Source: RGIG1668 sp045124495
Lineage (GTDB): Bacteria > Bacillota > Clostridia > Lachnospirales > Lachnospiraceae
Reading direction: 5' to 3'
DNA: 51,766 bases
Assembly (NCBI GenBank): GCA_045124495.1
Contig: JBGVLX010000034.1
Coordinates: forward strand, 1 to 51,766
The notes beneath the pieces are model-generated. The model did not search any database, had not been told where the DNA came from, and saw only the letters and a program-made list of their open reading frames with translations. The position numbers and the translations under genes are program-made. Positions 15,454-23,590 of the stretch are shown in pieces (position 1 is the stretch's first letter; each line of letters starts with the position of its first letter).

Positions 15454-16296
15454 CTACACAAGATTCTCCCTAAGATTTTTCAGTCTCCGGTTTATCTTTA
15501 AAAGTTCTTTTTCCCTTTTTCTCATATTATTTGATTTTCGGTAAACCTCTCCTTCCTTGTTATTCTCATATTTTCTTTTTAGGGAACGTTTGAGTCTTCG
15601 TTCTCTTTTTTCTAATTTTTCAATCCTACCGGCAATGGTTTTCCCTCGGCATATTTTCTTGGCATCACAAACTGTTTGTCTTTTCTTCTCCTTGTCCATT
15701 TTTGTTTCATTCTTTTCTTCTTCCCTTTTATCAATTTTATAAAAATCCCCATTTCCCTCCTGTTCTATAATACCAACCTCCGCATACCACTTGCCCCCAT
15801 CATGAAAAATTTTCAAATGACTGTATCCGACATTGATAGGAATTGTATTATACTTTGAAAGTCTGACCCAATTCAATTTCTGTCTGTTTATTTTTTCGCT
15901 GCAGGAAAGTCCTTCAATCTTTATATGAGTAGGAGTAACCTGAATTTTTGTGTTTCTCTGACCAAATACCGGCTGACTTCTCTTTTTACTTTTAAACCTG
16001 GGACAATTAGAACATCCCATCAAAAAATTTTTATATGCAGTTTCCGCATTTTCCATGGATTCCCTTATAATTTCTTTTGGAATTTTCTCCATCCATTGAT
16101 AGTGTTCCATTTTTATCTGTTGTTGGAACTCTTTCTCTAGAGCTTCCAATGCCAAAATGCTTCTTCCTATTTTATTTTTCTCCTGTTCTTTCCGTAAAGT
16201 CCAGTTATATGCATACCTTGCTGCACCGGCATATTGAAACAATTTCGTACTTTGCCTGTTATTTGGCTCCAGCATAACCCGAACCGTTCTTATCAT
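15454..16296 (-). CDS. Truncated TnpB-like protein lacking the RuvC core
   Basis: A 280-residue basic protein. Residues 1-175 match the N-terminal part of IS605/IS1341-type TnpB: RTVRVMLEPNN at the start, AGAARYAYNW at 23-32, CPRFKSKK at 98-105, HDGGKWYAEV at 165-174. The RuvC-I segment that should follow (with a DLG motif) is replaced by a charged stretch. The basic helical region near 235-260 (RKYENNKEGEVY) is recognisable, and the protein stops at the point where RuvC-II, the zinc finger and RuvC-III should begin. It cannot be a nuclease. It lies within the pilus operon, co-directional and 42 bases after the DUF5702 stop. ATG 16296 is preferred to the upstream GTGs. Confidence 0.7.
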   Translation of the reverse strand: MIRTVRVMLEPNNRQSTKLFQYAGAARYAYNWTLRKEQEKNKIGRSILALEALEKEFQQQIKMEHYQWMEKIPKEIIRESMENAETAYKNFLMGCSNCPRFKSKKRSQPVFGQRNTKIQVTPTHIKIEGLSCSEKINRQKLNWVRLSKYNTIPINVGYSHLKIFHDGGKWYAEVGIIEQEGNGDFYKIDKREEEKNETKMDKEKKRQTVCDAKKICRGKTIAGRIEKLEKRERRLKRSLKRKYENNKEGEVYRKSNNMRKREKELLKINRRLKNLRENLV

Positions 16297-16338
16297 TTCT
16301 TTCACCACCTCTCCTGCAACTGTTTACAACACTTCGGT

Positions 16339-18057
16339 TTAATACTCCACCTGATAATAAGTAGTTAAATGATACAAGTCCTCTGTGCCTATTTCTAAAG
16401 CATTGTATTTTCGCTCCAAATCCAGTTCAACCTGGGCACTGAACCCATAGATGCAATTTTCCAGCCTGAAATTATCATATTCGAGTCTGATATTATACTC
16501 CATCAATTCCGCCATGGCAGTATAGTCAATCCCATTTGACCAGCGCATGGCACAAAGCATCATAAGATATTGAGAATAATCAAACCCATCCTCACTGGAA
16601 CCTCCTGACGCATCTGCCATGTTATCAATACTTGAACGAAAGGTTTCCTTTGTTTTTACCAATGGCACCTTACCACCGGAGAGCAACGTTTTTACATCAC
16701 TTACAGACTCTGCATATGCCAACGAACATAAAATTCCATATTTGGCTGTTTCAATTGCCAAAGTGCCTCCTTCTGCTGCTAAAGCAACTGCAATTGCTTC
16801 GGCCTGGGCACATATTTGTGCATCTCCTAAAACATAGGTCAGGTTAAAACCATATCTTATTCCTATTAAATCATTTGCCACTGCTTCTAAATTCTCTTTG
16901 TCACTCCCTTTTTTCTCCAACAAATATTCAATCTCATAATTTAACCCCGTTTTACCTGCTTTTTCCTCACCATACCATCCAAAATGTTCCATGGCATAAG
17001 CCACAGCATTTCCCGTATGATTTTTGATATTAGAAACATCCATGCTTGACAAAGAAGGGAATGTATCTTTTTGGAATACATCAATTTTAGGTATGGAGAC
17101 CGTGTTCACTGTTATTCTTTCCGAATCAAGCTCCAGATTACTCAGTTCCTCCGGATGTTCTACCACCACACTTAATATTCCCTTATCCATAAAATTTTGA
17201 AGACTTTCTCTCGGATCCACCGTTCCTTCTACCTGCTCCTCGGGATTATATTCCTTCGTCACCCCGGAATAATCCCCTTGGCTTTTCGGCGTTTCAAAAA
17301 CCATTTCAAATACAGATTCCTTCTTATCTTCTTCTCCCTGTTCATTAATTTGTAACTGTATTCCATATAAGTCTTCCTGCGTCAGCGTTTTCACTGATGT
17401 TACCATAGTTTTGATATCACTATCACCATAACTCCCATTCCCCAGAAACTGATCCCTTGTAAACCCCTCCAGTCTTAGGTTTAAATACCCATCACTAGCT
17501 TGTCCATAATTTTTATCTACAGCTAAGATCTCGTATTTTTCCCATAACGGTATATTATAGTCTGCCATAATACTTGTCATACCGCTTTCGAGACTTCGTT
17601 TTATCCTGCTTTTTGCTGTATTAATATATATTCCTTCTATCAATGCAAAGAAAAATACCAGTAACACTAAAAAGATTAACGCTGAAAATACGGTAATTGC
17701 TCCCTTTTCTTCTTTCCATAAAGACTGTATCTTCGTTTCTTTATTACTATTTTTCTTAATTATATTAATTTTCCTGTTCATCTTTTGATTCTTTATCACC
17801 TTGATATTCTTATTTATCTTATTATTCCAATTTATCTTGTTACTTCTATTTTCCTTGTTACTTCTATTTACCTTGTTACCTCTATTTATCTTGTTACTTC
17901 TATTTACCTTGTTACTTCTATTTATCTTGTTACTTCTATTTACCTTGTTACTCCTATTTATCTTGTTATTCCAATTTATCTTGTTACTCCCATTTATCTT
18001 GTTACTTCTATTTATCTTGTGATTCCTATTTATCTTAATTTTTCTATTTCGAATCAT
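16339..18057 (-). CDS. DUF5702-type Tad locus pseudopilin with hexapeptide-repeat tail
   Basis: A 572-residue protein. Residues 9-84 consist of about 13 hexapeptides of the form INRSNK/VNRSNK, encoded by an 18-bp array. KEEKGAITVF at 115-124 then gives a TadG-like processing site (Gly119; Phe rather than Glu at +5) and a long membrane helix, followed by about 420 exterior residues. The start at 18057 is chosen because GGGAGG lies 7 bases upstream; an in-frame ATG at 18123 has no such site. DUF5702 proteins accompany Tad genes in Lachnospiraceae. The long Asn/Lys/Arg tail on the cytoplasmic side of a prepilin is odd. Confidence 0.8.
   Translation of the reverse strand: MIRNRKIKINRNHKINRSNKINGSNKINWNNKINRSNKVNRSNKINRSNKVNRSNKINRGNKVNRSNKENRSNKINWNNKINKNIKVIKNQKMNRKINIIKKNSNKETKIQSLWKEEKGAITVFSALIFLVLLVFFFALIEGIYINTAKSRIKRSLESGMTSIMADYNIPLWEKYEILAVDKNYGQASDGYLNLRLEGFTRDQFLGNGSYGDSDIKTMVTSVKTLTQEDLYGIQLQINEQGEEDKKESVFEMVFETPKSQGDYSGVTKEYNPEEQVEGTVDPRESLQNFMDKGILSVVVEHPEELSNLELDSERITVNTVSIPKIDVFQKDTFPSLSSMDVSNIKNHTGNAVAYAMEHFGWYGEEKAGKTGLNYEIEYLLEKKGSDKENLEAVANDLIGIRYGFNLTYVLGDAQICAQAEAIAVALAAEGGTLAIETAKYGILCSLAYAESVSDVKTLLSGGKVPLVKTKETFRSSIDNMADASGGSSEDGFDYSQYLMMLCAMRWSNGIDYTAMAELMEYNIRLEYDNFRLENCIYGFSAQVELDLERKYNALEIGTEDLYHLTTYYQVEY
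17800..18050 (-). repeat. 18-bp in-frame minisatellite in the DUF5702 gene
   Basis: About 13 copies of an 18-bp unit (on the plus strand CTTGTTACTTCTATTTAC and close variants), encoding the hexapeptide repeat. The unit is a multiple of three, so copy-number change would alter tail length without breaking the frame. Confidence 0.9.
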
Positions 18058-18227
18058 TTCCTTTCCTCCCTTTTTCTCCGGCAGCCAAATCAGACTCTTC
18101 TTCTTTTCTCTTGCTTCTCTCATATTGGAACTGCCGGATTGGAGTTTACATCCTTAATTTTTCCTACATTATTTACCTTGTAAATTAACTCGGTTTCTTT
18201 TGCTTTTTGAAGTTTTAAAGATTTCCA

Positions 18228-18398
18228 CTAGATAATTTTCTTCGCAGACTTGTTAATACTTTTGAAGATTTTTGTTACCAGATCTGTAATTTCTTCATTA
18301 AACATGACTACCAGACCAACTAAAACCACAATAATAAGTACTACTTCTACTACTCCCATACCTGTTTCTTCTTTAAAAAATCTTTTTAATTGTGACAT
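18228..18398 (-). CDS. Flp-type (type IVb) major pilin
   Basis: A 56-residue prepilin. The leader MSQLKRFFKEETG is basic and ends at Gly13; the mature protein would begin MGVVEVVLIIVV with Glu at +5, followed by a 17-residue hydrophobic helix and a short Lys-rich tail. This is the Flp1 pattern: the subunit polymerised by the Tad ATPase and cleaved by the prepilin peptidase encoded at 23588. A strong AGGAGG lies upstream of the ATG. The position between tadC and the minor pseudopilins fits. Confidence 0.88.
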   Translation of the reverse strand: MSQLKRFFKEETGMGVVEVVLIIVVLVGLVVMFNEEITDLVTKIFKSINKSAKKII

Positions 18399-18480
18399 AA
18401 ATTACACCTCCTTTTTATCCTTTGTAGTAGTTTTTTACGTCCCTCTCCAAGGACAGGCATACTTTACCTAAAAAGTATTT

Positions 18481-19890
18481 CTACATAAAGCTCAATACTG
18501 CCGGCACCAGAAGAATCAACATTACGGTAACCAATAAAAGAATCATTGGAAATAATAACTTTGTGCCGGCAGTTTCTCCCAGTTGCTTTGCCCGCTCCTT
18601 TCGGTGTTCCAATGCCGCATGTTCTTCCTGTTCCAATGCTGTAAATAAATCTTTGGTTCCCATGCTTAAATTTTGCACCACCATGGAAAATAACTTTCGA
18701 TATTTCGTCATATTAAGCCTTTCTCCTAGTTCATGATAAGCTTCTCTTTCGCTTACTCCGGAATTCAATTGACGTATCGTAACCGAAAGTTCCTGATATA
18801 AATAGTGCCCCCTTTTCTCCTCTTGTTCCGCCAATTTTTTCAATGCTGCTTTTACCGTCATTCCGGCACCTAAAAGCAATACCATTTGATTTAAAAAAAT
18901 TGGGTATTCATAATCCAACAGGTCTCTTCTTACTTTTTCTTCCTCCTTCCTTGACTGATATTCCTTTGCGAAAAAGTATATGCAAATTGAAAATCCCATA
19001 ATATAAACAAAAAATATTGGATTTTTTTCCTTTCCCTCTAGTAAAAAATCTCCTTCTATGGCTGAAATCGTCACTTTTTCTTCTTTTTCATGCTCTTTCA
19101 GGTAATCTTCAATCTTTCTCTTCAATCCTTCTATCTTTTCTTCTTTTTCAGAAAATTCCTTCGGATATACCGTAATCTGCCACTGAGACTCTCCTAACTC
19201 TTCTTCTTTGTAGGAATAGGTAGCAGTAACCAAAACACTCTCTGGTTCTATCAGTTCTTGATTATTTACAATCCCCTGATTCGTTACTAATTCACTATTC
19301 TCACTTCGAAATGAAATCTCAATGTCATTTTCCGGCACAGTTTCCGTAAAACAAAGATTTCCCTTCACTACCTCCTCTTTTTCATTTTCACCTAAAAAAC
19401 AACTTTCCACATACTCTTTTGCTTCCCTATACTTTTCCATTAACTCACTTTCTGAATAAGTAGCTTCCGGAACTTCAATTATGATGCTTCCTATTTCTTC
19501 TTTCTTTTCATATACTGTAAAATCATAGTACGCCTCCCCTTCTCCATAAGCATTTCTTTCTATCACAATCTCCTGCTGTTTCTTATGCTCTATAACTTCA
19601 ACCATCAGGGCCATTCCATTGGTAATCACGAACACAATTACTATTTTATAAATTGCATTCATCCACTGATTTTTACGCATTTCAAGGAATTCCTGTTTTG
19701 ACATGTTAGGCAACATTCTTTCCTTTTTTCCGCTTTTTTGCGTCAAAAAAAGAATCTTTTCATAAATCCATAAAGTCAATGGATATAGTAAATTCTTCTT
19801 ACCCTTTTTCAAACTTTCTTTTCCTTGATAACGAATCCCACTATAAAGAAACAGAACAAGAAAGAGACATAAGTTTATCCCTGCAATCAA
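18481..19890 (-). CDS. tadC: TadC-like type II secretion F domain membrane protein
   Basis: A 469-residue inner-membrane platform protein. The C-terminal 160 residues form the T2SSF domain (LNQMVLLLGAGMTVKAAL, then LFSMVVQNLSMGTKDL) with terminal helices ending LILLVPAVLSFM. Before it, two N-terminal membrane segments bracket an unusual charged domain of about 180 residues (about 113-295), predicted to face outside; typical TadC is near 300 residues and lacks it. The start codon is TTG, preceded by GAGGTGG at a good distance. The upstream gap to tadB contains a purine-rich repeat array. Confidence 0.85.
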   Translation of the reverse strand: MIAGINLCLFLVLFLYSGIRYQGKESLKKGKKNLLYPLTLWIYEKILFLTQKSGKKERMLPNMSKQEFLEMRKNQWMNAIYKIVIVFVITNGMALMVEVIEHKKQQEIVIERNAYGEGEAYYDFTVYEKKEEIGSIIIEVPEATYSESELMEKYREAKEYVESCFLGENEKEEVVKGNLCFTETVPENDIEISFRSENSELVTNQGIVNNQELIEPESVLVTATYSYKEEELGESQWQITVYPKEFSEKEEKIEGLKRKIEDYLKEHEKEEKVTISAIEGDFLLEGKEKNPIFFVYIMGFSICIYFFAKEYQSRKEEEKVRRDLLDYEYPIFLNQMVLLLGAGMTVKAALKKLAEQEEKRGHYLYQELSVTIRQLNSGVSEREAYHELGERLNMTKYRKLFSMVVQNLSMGTKDLFTALEQEEHAALEHRKERAKQLGETAGTKLLFPMILLLVTVMLILLVPAVLSFM

Positions 19891-19904
19891 CCTTTACCAC
19901 CTCA

Positions 19905-20105
19905 TTTTCTTCCATTACTTCTTCCTTCATTTCATTCAGTTACTTTCTTCCATCATCTCTTCCTTTATTTCTTTCATTTTCTTTCTTCCTTCATTTCGTT
20001 CATTTTCTTTCTTCCATCATCTCTTCCTTCATTTCGTCCATTTTCTTTCTTCCTTCATCTCTTCCTTCATTTCGTCCATTTTCTTTCTTCCTTCATTTCT
20101 TCCAT
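19905..20105 (-). repeat. Purine-rich tandem array between tadB and tadC
   Basis: On the coding strand the DNA is almost pure purine, built of GGAAGAAAGAAAATG and GGAAGAGATGA blocks repeating at about 36-38 bp (five or so copies). No continuous minus-strand frame passes through it, so it is not obviously coding. It contains many Shine-Dalgarno-like GGAAG motifs and short ATG-initiated frames. Confidence 0.85.
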
Positions 20106-20183
20106 CTATCTTCTATCCCTTTTTTGTCTGCAACTTGTACTGCTGTTTTTGTTCCTCATACCCTTAAACCAAAGTCCTTCAGG

Positions 20184-20906
20184 TTAAACTTTAATATCCA
20201 TGATTTTTTCTGACCAAAAAGCTGAAACAACCATCGCCCCAAGACTCACCGTCATCACAGCAGCCCCCACTACATTTCCATACAATACACCAATGTATTC
20301 CCCGTTGGTTAACCGGAGGTATAAAACAATCAATGCCGGGAATAAAATCATGATTCTCGTTTCCATTTTCTTTGCTGCAATCATAGTTGTGATTTCTTCT
20401 TCTGTTTCCAATTTCAAGCAGATAGAATGAACCGATTTTTCTATAATCCGGACTAAATTTCCTCCGCTCTTTTTTCCAATTGCAACAACCTGTGCAAAAT
20501 TTTTCGCTTCTTCAAGCTGACATTCCCGTGCAAACTCCTCTAACGCTTGTTCTAAAGAAGTATTCATTTTTAATTTCCGTAAAACTCTTTCCAAATAAGA
20601 AACCAGAATACTTTTCGTTCCATATAAAATTCCCAGCTCCTTTTTTGCTACCCAAAATGCATTTTCTAAAGAGTATCCCGCATTTAATGCACCTGAAATA
20701 AAACCTATCATTTCCCGAAATTCTTCCAGCATTTTTCTTTTTTCTTTTTCTTTTTTTGCCCTTGCCGTCATCTTCAAAAATACTTTTAAAAATGGCAAAA
20801 AGCAAAGAAAAGCAATCCAGTTTTGGTAAAATAAATAAGCAATTCCTGCGTCCAGCAAAAGAAAGGCACCAATACTTCCTATTGTTTCAGCCGATATCTT
20901 CTTCAT
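20184..20906 (-). CDS. tadB: TadB-like type II secretion F domain membrane protein
   Basis: A 240-residue inner-membrane protein with the T2SSF domain: two N-terminal helices (IGAFLLLDAGIAYLFY and AFLCFLPFLKVFL), FISGALNAGYSLENAF near residue 70, and 'FAQVVAIGKKSGGNLVRII' near 140, then C-terminal helices. With TadC it forms the platform for the TadA motor. The gene overlaps the end of tadA by 20 bases, so translation is probably coupled. The start has AGAGGA immediately upstream. Length is a little short compared with proteobacterial TadB but normal for Clostridia. Confidence 0.9.
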   Translation of the reverse strand: MKKISAETIGSIGAFLLLDAGIAYLFYQNWIAFLCFLPFLKVFLKMTARAKKEKEKRKMLEEFREMIGFISGALNAGYSLENAFWVAKKELGILYGTKSILVSYLERVLRKLKMNTSLEQALEEFARECQLEEAKNFAQVVAIGKKSGGNLVRIIEKSVHSICLKLETEEEITTMIAAKKMETRIMILFPALIVLYLRLTNGEYIGVLYGNVVGAAVMTVSLGAMVVSAFWSEKIMDIKV

Positions 20907-22119
20907 ATTCCTCTATCCTCCCAGCCATCTGTAATTTTTTACGGTTCTTTAACTCATTCTTCTTTTCCAGATATCCCTTTATTTTTCCATTCTCAGCCCC
21001 GGTTTCCTTAAACTCATATAATGTGTTGGTTAAAATTTCCTGATCTTTTACACCCATAATTTCAATTACTTCCAGTACTCTCCTGCTTCTGTCCCTTAAC
21101 CTACCTAAATGAACAATGATGTCAATGGCAGAAGCAATCTGCTGCCTCACTGCTGCAACCGGCATATCTACCGCCATTAATACCATAGTTTCCAATCGTT
21201 TTAACATATCACTTGCCGAATTTGCATGTCCGGTACTTAAGGAACCGTCATGCCCGGTTGCCATAGCTGCTATCATATCCAATGCCGCACCATCTCTTAC
21301 TTCTCCGACGATAATTCTGTCCGGCCGCATTCGAAGACTTGATTTAATCAAATCCCTCATGGAAATTTCATTTTCTCCTTCAATATTGGCATTTCTGACT
21401 TCCAAACGGACCAGATTTTCAATCTGCATCAGTCTTAGTTCTGCCGAATCTTCAATGGTAATAATTCTTTGATCTTTTGGAATAAATTGTGATAATGCAT
21501 TTAGAAATGTGGTTTTTCCACTACCGGTTCCTCCGGATATAAAGATGTTATACTTGCTTTCAATTAGAATTTTTAAACGTTTTGCCACATTGGCATCAAT
21601 GGATCCCATGGCAACCAGTTTTTCCATAGTAAATCCTTCTTTTGCAAATTTACGAATCGTAAGAATTGAGCCATCCAAAGAAATAGGACTTAACAATACA
21701 TTTACTCTAGAACCATCACTAAGACGGGTATCTACGATGGGACTCGCTTTATTTACCCTTCGGTTTGCTTTCGCTACAATTTGCTGAATCACATTCTCTA
21801 ATCTTGCTTCACTTTCAAATTTTAGATTTGTCCGATATATTTTCCCATTCTCTTCCACAAAAATCTTCTCATGACCATTAATCATGATTTCTGTAATACT
21901 GTCTTTGGATAAAAGCTGTGATAGTACATCCAGGCCTCTGAGTCTGTGAAAAATATCCTTTCGTATCATAATTTTATCCTTCACACTTAAAAAGTGTTCT
22001 CTGGAATATCCGTCCAATTTATCATCTATCATTCCATAGATTTCTTCATCTCTTACATCGATGGATAAATCAATTTCTTCCAGAATTTCCTCCTGAATGC
22101 GCTTTTTTAATTCTTCCAT
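20887..22119 (-). CDS. tadA: TadA/CpaF-type pilus assembly ATPase
   Basis: A 410-residue hexameric motor ATPase of the type II/IV secretion family. It has an N-terminal helical CpaF domain, Walker A ISGGTGSGKTTF, an Asp box with an acidic segment (TIEDSAELRL), Walker B RPDRIIVGEVRDGAA, and the His box 'TGHDGSLSTGHANS'. It powers Flp pilus polymerisation at the cytoplasmic face. The ATG at 22119 is preferred over one five codons earlier because GAGGAG is 7 bases before it. A deleted copy of the palindromic element separates it from tadZ. Confidence 0.95.
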   Translation of the reverse strand: MEELKKRIQEEILEEIDLSIDVRDEEIYGMIDDKLDGYSREHFLSVKDKIMIRKDIFHRLRGLDVLSQLLSKDSITEIMINGHEKIFVEENGKIYRTNLKFESEARLENVIQQIVAKANRRVNKASPIVDTRLSDGSRVNVLLSPISLDGSILTIRKFAKEGFTMEKLVAMGSIDANVAKRLKILIESKYNIFISGGTGSGKTTFLNALSQFIPKDQRIITIEDSAELRLMQIENLVRLEVRNANIEGENEISMRDLIKSSLRMRPDRIIVGEVRDGAALDMIAAMATGHDGSLSTGHANSASDMLKRLETMVLMAVDMPVAAVRQQIASAIDIIVHLGRLRDRSRRVLEVIEIMGVKDQEILTNTLYEFKETGAENGKIKGYLEKKNELKNRKKLQMAGRIEEYEEDIG

Positions 22120-22173
22120 GCACTTTCTCCTCATCTATACTTTTGTTATCTTCCTTTATCCTCTATTTTCTCT

Positions 22174-22280
22174 TAGGTAACTGCGAAACTATTAAAAAAC
22201 TTATTTTATATGCGTGCCTGCGTTGTTTTGATTCTTTTGAATTACTTTCGAAAAAAATATTATAATTTCGCAATTACCTA
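22174..22280 (+). mobile_element. MITE-like palindromic element, internally deleted copy D (107 bp)
   Basis: Both termini are intact (TAGGTAACTGCGAAAC and TTTCGCAATTACCTA) but about 100 bp of the centre is missing. Flanks TCTATTTTCTCT and TCTATTTTGTCA match at 10 of 12 positions, and the right flank overlaps the tadZ stop codon. Its arms are reversed relative to copies A-C with respect to the downstream gene. Confidence 0.8.
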
Positions 22281-22289
22281 TCTATTTTG

Positions 22290-23210
22290 TCATTTTTCCC
22301 ACTCTTTTTCCTTTTTTCTGGCATATTCTATCAAACGATTTGAAAAAAAGGCTTCCTTTGGTACTTTAATTTTTCTCCTTAACTCTGGATTCAGTTCTTC
22401 CATATGTCTTAGGAGTTCTTCAAATCTTTCTAATTTTCTCATACTAGTTTCATCTCCCAAAACAGGGAAATACCAGCGCCCAAACAAGGTAAGCAGCCGA
22501 AAGTCATTCAGGCACCCATTTCCCATATCCACAATAATCCGCTCAAAAAATCCGGATGCGCTTAATTGTTCCAAAAACCATTTAAAATCCTCATAATTTA
22601 ATACCCTGCTATCAAAAAATGAGCGGGATGCGCTTAAAATTTCGCTGTTCCCATGTCTTACGGACAATGCCTGGACTTTCGACACCACATTATCCATCCT
22701 TTCCTTTATAGCCAGAATAATTTCTTCCATATGACCTTCTTCCTCTAAAGAAGAAACCTCTTCGAAAGAAAGATATAAATTCGTTTTTTCACCTTCCAAA
22801 CCAGCCAATGCAAGGGCAAATGCAGTTTTCCCGCATCTTCCCAAAGGAGAATATACCAGAATGATATGACTGGATTTCTCCGCTCCTACATACACGGCAT
22901 CCTTTAAAGTGTAATACAACGCTTTTTTCATATTGGTTGCACTTTGATATTTATATATCTTTTTTTCCTTTTGTTCTAAAGGCACTACTTCTTTACTTAA
23001 AAGAACCACTCTCTGTTGCCCTTTAAAAACCTCCTCCTCACAGCTTAGAATCAGGGATACTTCATTTTCCTCCAGATATTCCAATGCTTTCTTTAAATCA
23101 CTAAACCCCACCACCAAAAACGGGAAAGAAGAATCGGAATTCATATACTCCATCACCGACCGGAGATAATCTTCTTCCGTTTCATAAATTAATATGTAAA
23201 ATTGCTTCAA
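22290..23210 (-). CDS. tadZ: TadZ/CpaE-like ParA-family protein
   Basis: A 306-residue protein: a receiver-like N-terminal half lacking an obvious phosphorylation site (ILIYETEEDYLRSVMEYM), then a P-loop domain with SPLGRCGKTAFAL at residues 121-133 in place of the KGGxGKT of true ParA/MinD ATPases. TadZ proteins localise the Tad apparatus at the cell pole or membrane. The start codon is TTG with AGGAGG 8 bases upstream. A complete palindromic element ends 31 bases before the start. Confidence 0.82.
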   Translation of the reverse strand: MKQFYILIYETEEDYLRSVMEYMNSDSSFPFLVVGFSDLKKALEYLEENEVSLILSCEEEVFKGQQRVVLLSKEVVPLEQKEKKIYKYQSATNMKKALYYTLKDAVYVGAEKSSHIILVYSPLGRCGKTAFALALAGLEGEKTNLYLSFEEVSSLEEEGHMEEIILAIKERMDNVVSKVQALSVRHGNSEILSASRSFFDSRVLNYEDFKWFLEQLSASGFFERIIVDMGNGCLNDFRLLTLFGRWYFPVLGDETSMRKLERFEELLRHMEELNPELRRKIKVPKEAFFSNRLIEYARKKEKEWEK

Positions 23211-23241
23211 ACGCTTATCCTCCTTTTCTTTTAATGCCTAT

Positions 23242-23450
23242 TAGGTGATTGCGAAATCATAATATTTTATGTGAAAGTGATGCAAAAGAAACAAGACAAC
23301 GCAGGCACGCTTTCGCTGCGTTCGGCTCGTAGCGGTACTAAACTCAAGGCTTTGCCTTTCGTTAAGTACCGACGGCCGCCCAAGCACCTGCTTATGTATT
23401 TGTTTCTTTTGTATCACTTAATATAAGTTTTGTCGTTTCGCAATTGCCTA
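23242..23450 (-). mobile_element. MITE-like palindromic element, full copy B (209 bp)
   Basis: Nearly identical to copy A at 9301 (a handful of substitutions and two single-base indels). It is flanked by a perfect 10-bp duplication TAATGCCTAT at 23232-23241 and 23451-23460, strong evidence of transposition. The arm facing tadZ carries TTTGCA-16-TATTAT. No coding capacity. Confidence 0.92.
23259..23286 (-). promoter_or_regulatory. Possible outward promoter in element copy B
   Basis: TTTGCA, 16 bases, TATTAT on the minus strand, about 50 bases upstream of the tadZ TTG start; the same sequence as in copy A. If active it would transcribe tadZABC and the pilin genes independently of the prepilin peptidase promoter. 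Confidence 0.35.
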
Positions 23451-23470
23451 TAATGCCTATATAAGCAAAA

Positions 23471-23590
23471 TCTCTTCCTTAATATTTGAAATAATCTGAA
23501 AGTAACATCTCTTTTTGAATGTTGAAATAACCTGAATATAATCTCTCTTTTTGAATATTTGAAAAATCTGAACACAAAGGCTCTCTTTTA
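23471..23590. repeat. 38-bp AT-rich tandem repeat, about three copies
   Basis: Units of TCTCTTTTTGAATATTTGAAA...TCTGAA recur at about 23471, 23508 and 23545, with a partial fourth overlapping the end of the prepilin peptidase gene. Short minus-strand frames through it look like shadows. Confidence 0.75.

Noticed and set aside
17785..18183. Plus-strand frame of 132 codons with repeated LVTSIY
   Set aside because: It is the antisense reading of the 18-bp array in the DUF5702 gene, with no ribosome site or family match.
19779..20213. Plus-strand frame of 144 codons rich in Ser/Phe
   Set aside because: It arises because the pyrimidine strand of the repeat array contains almost no stop codons; it overlaps tadB and tadC.
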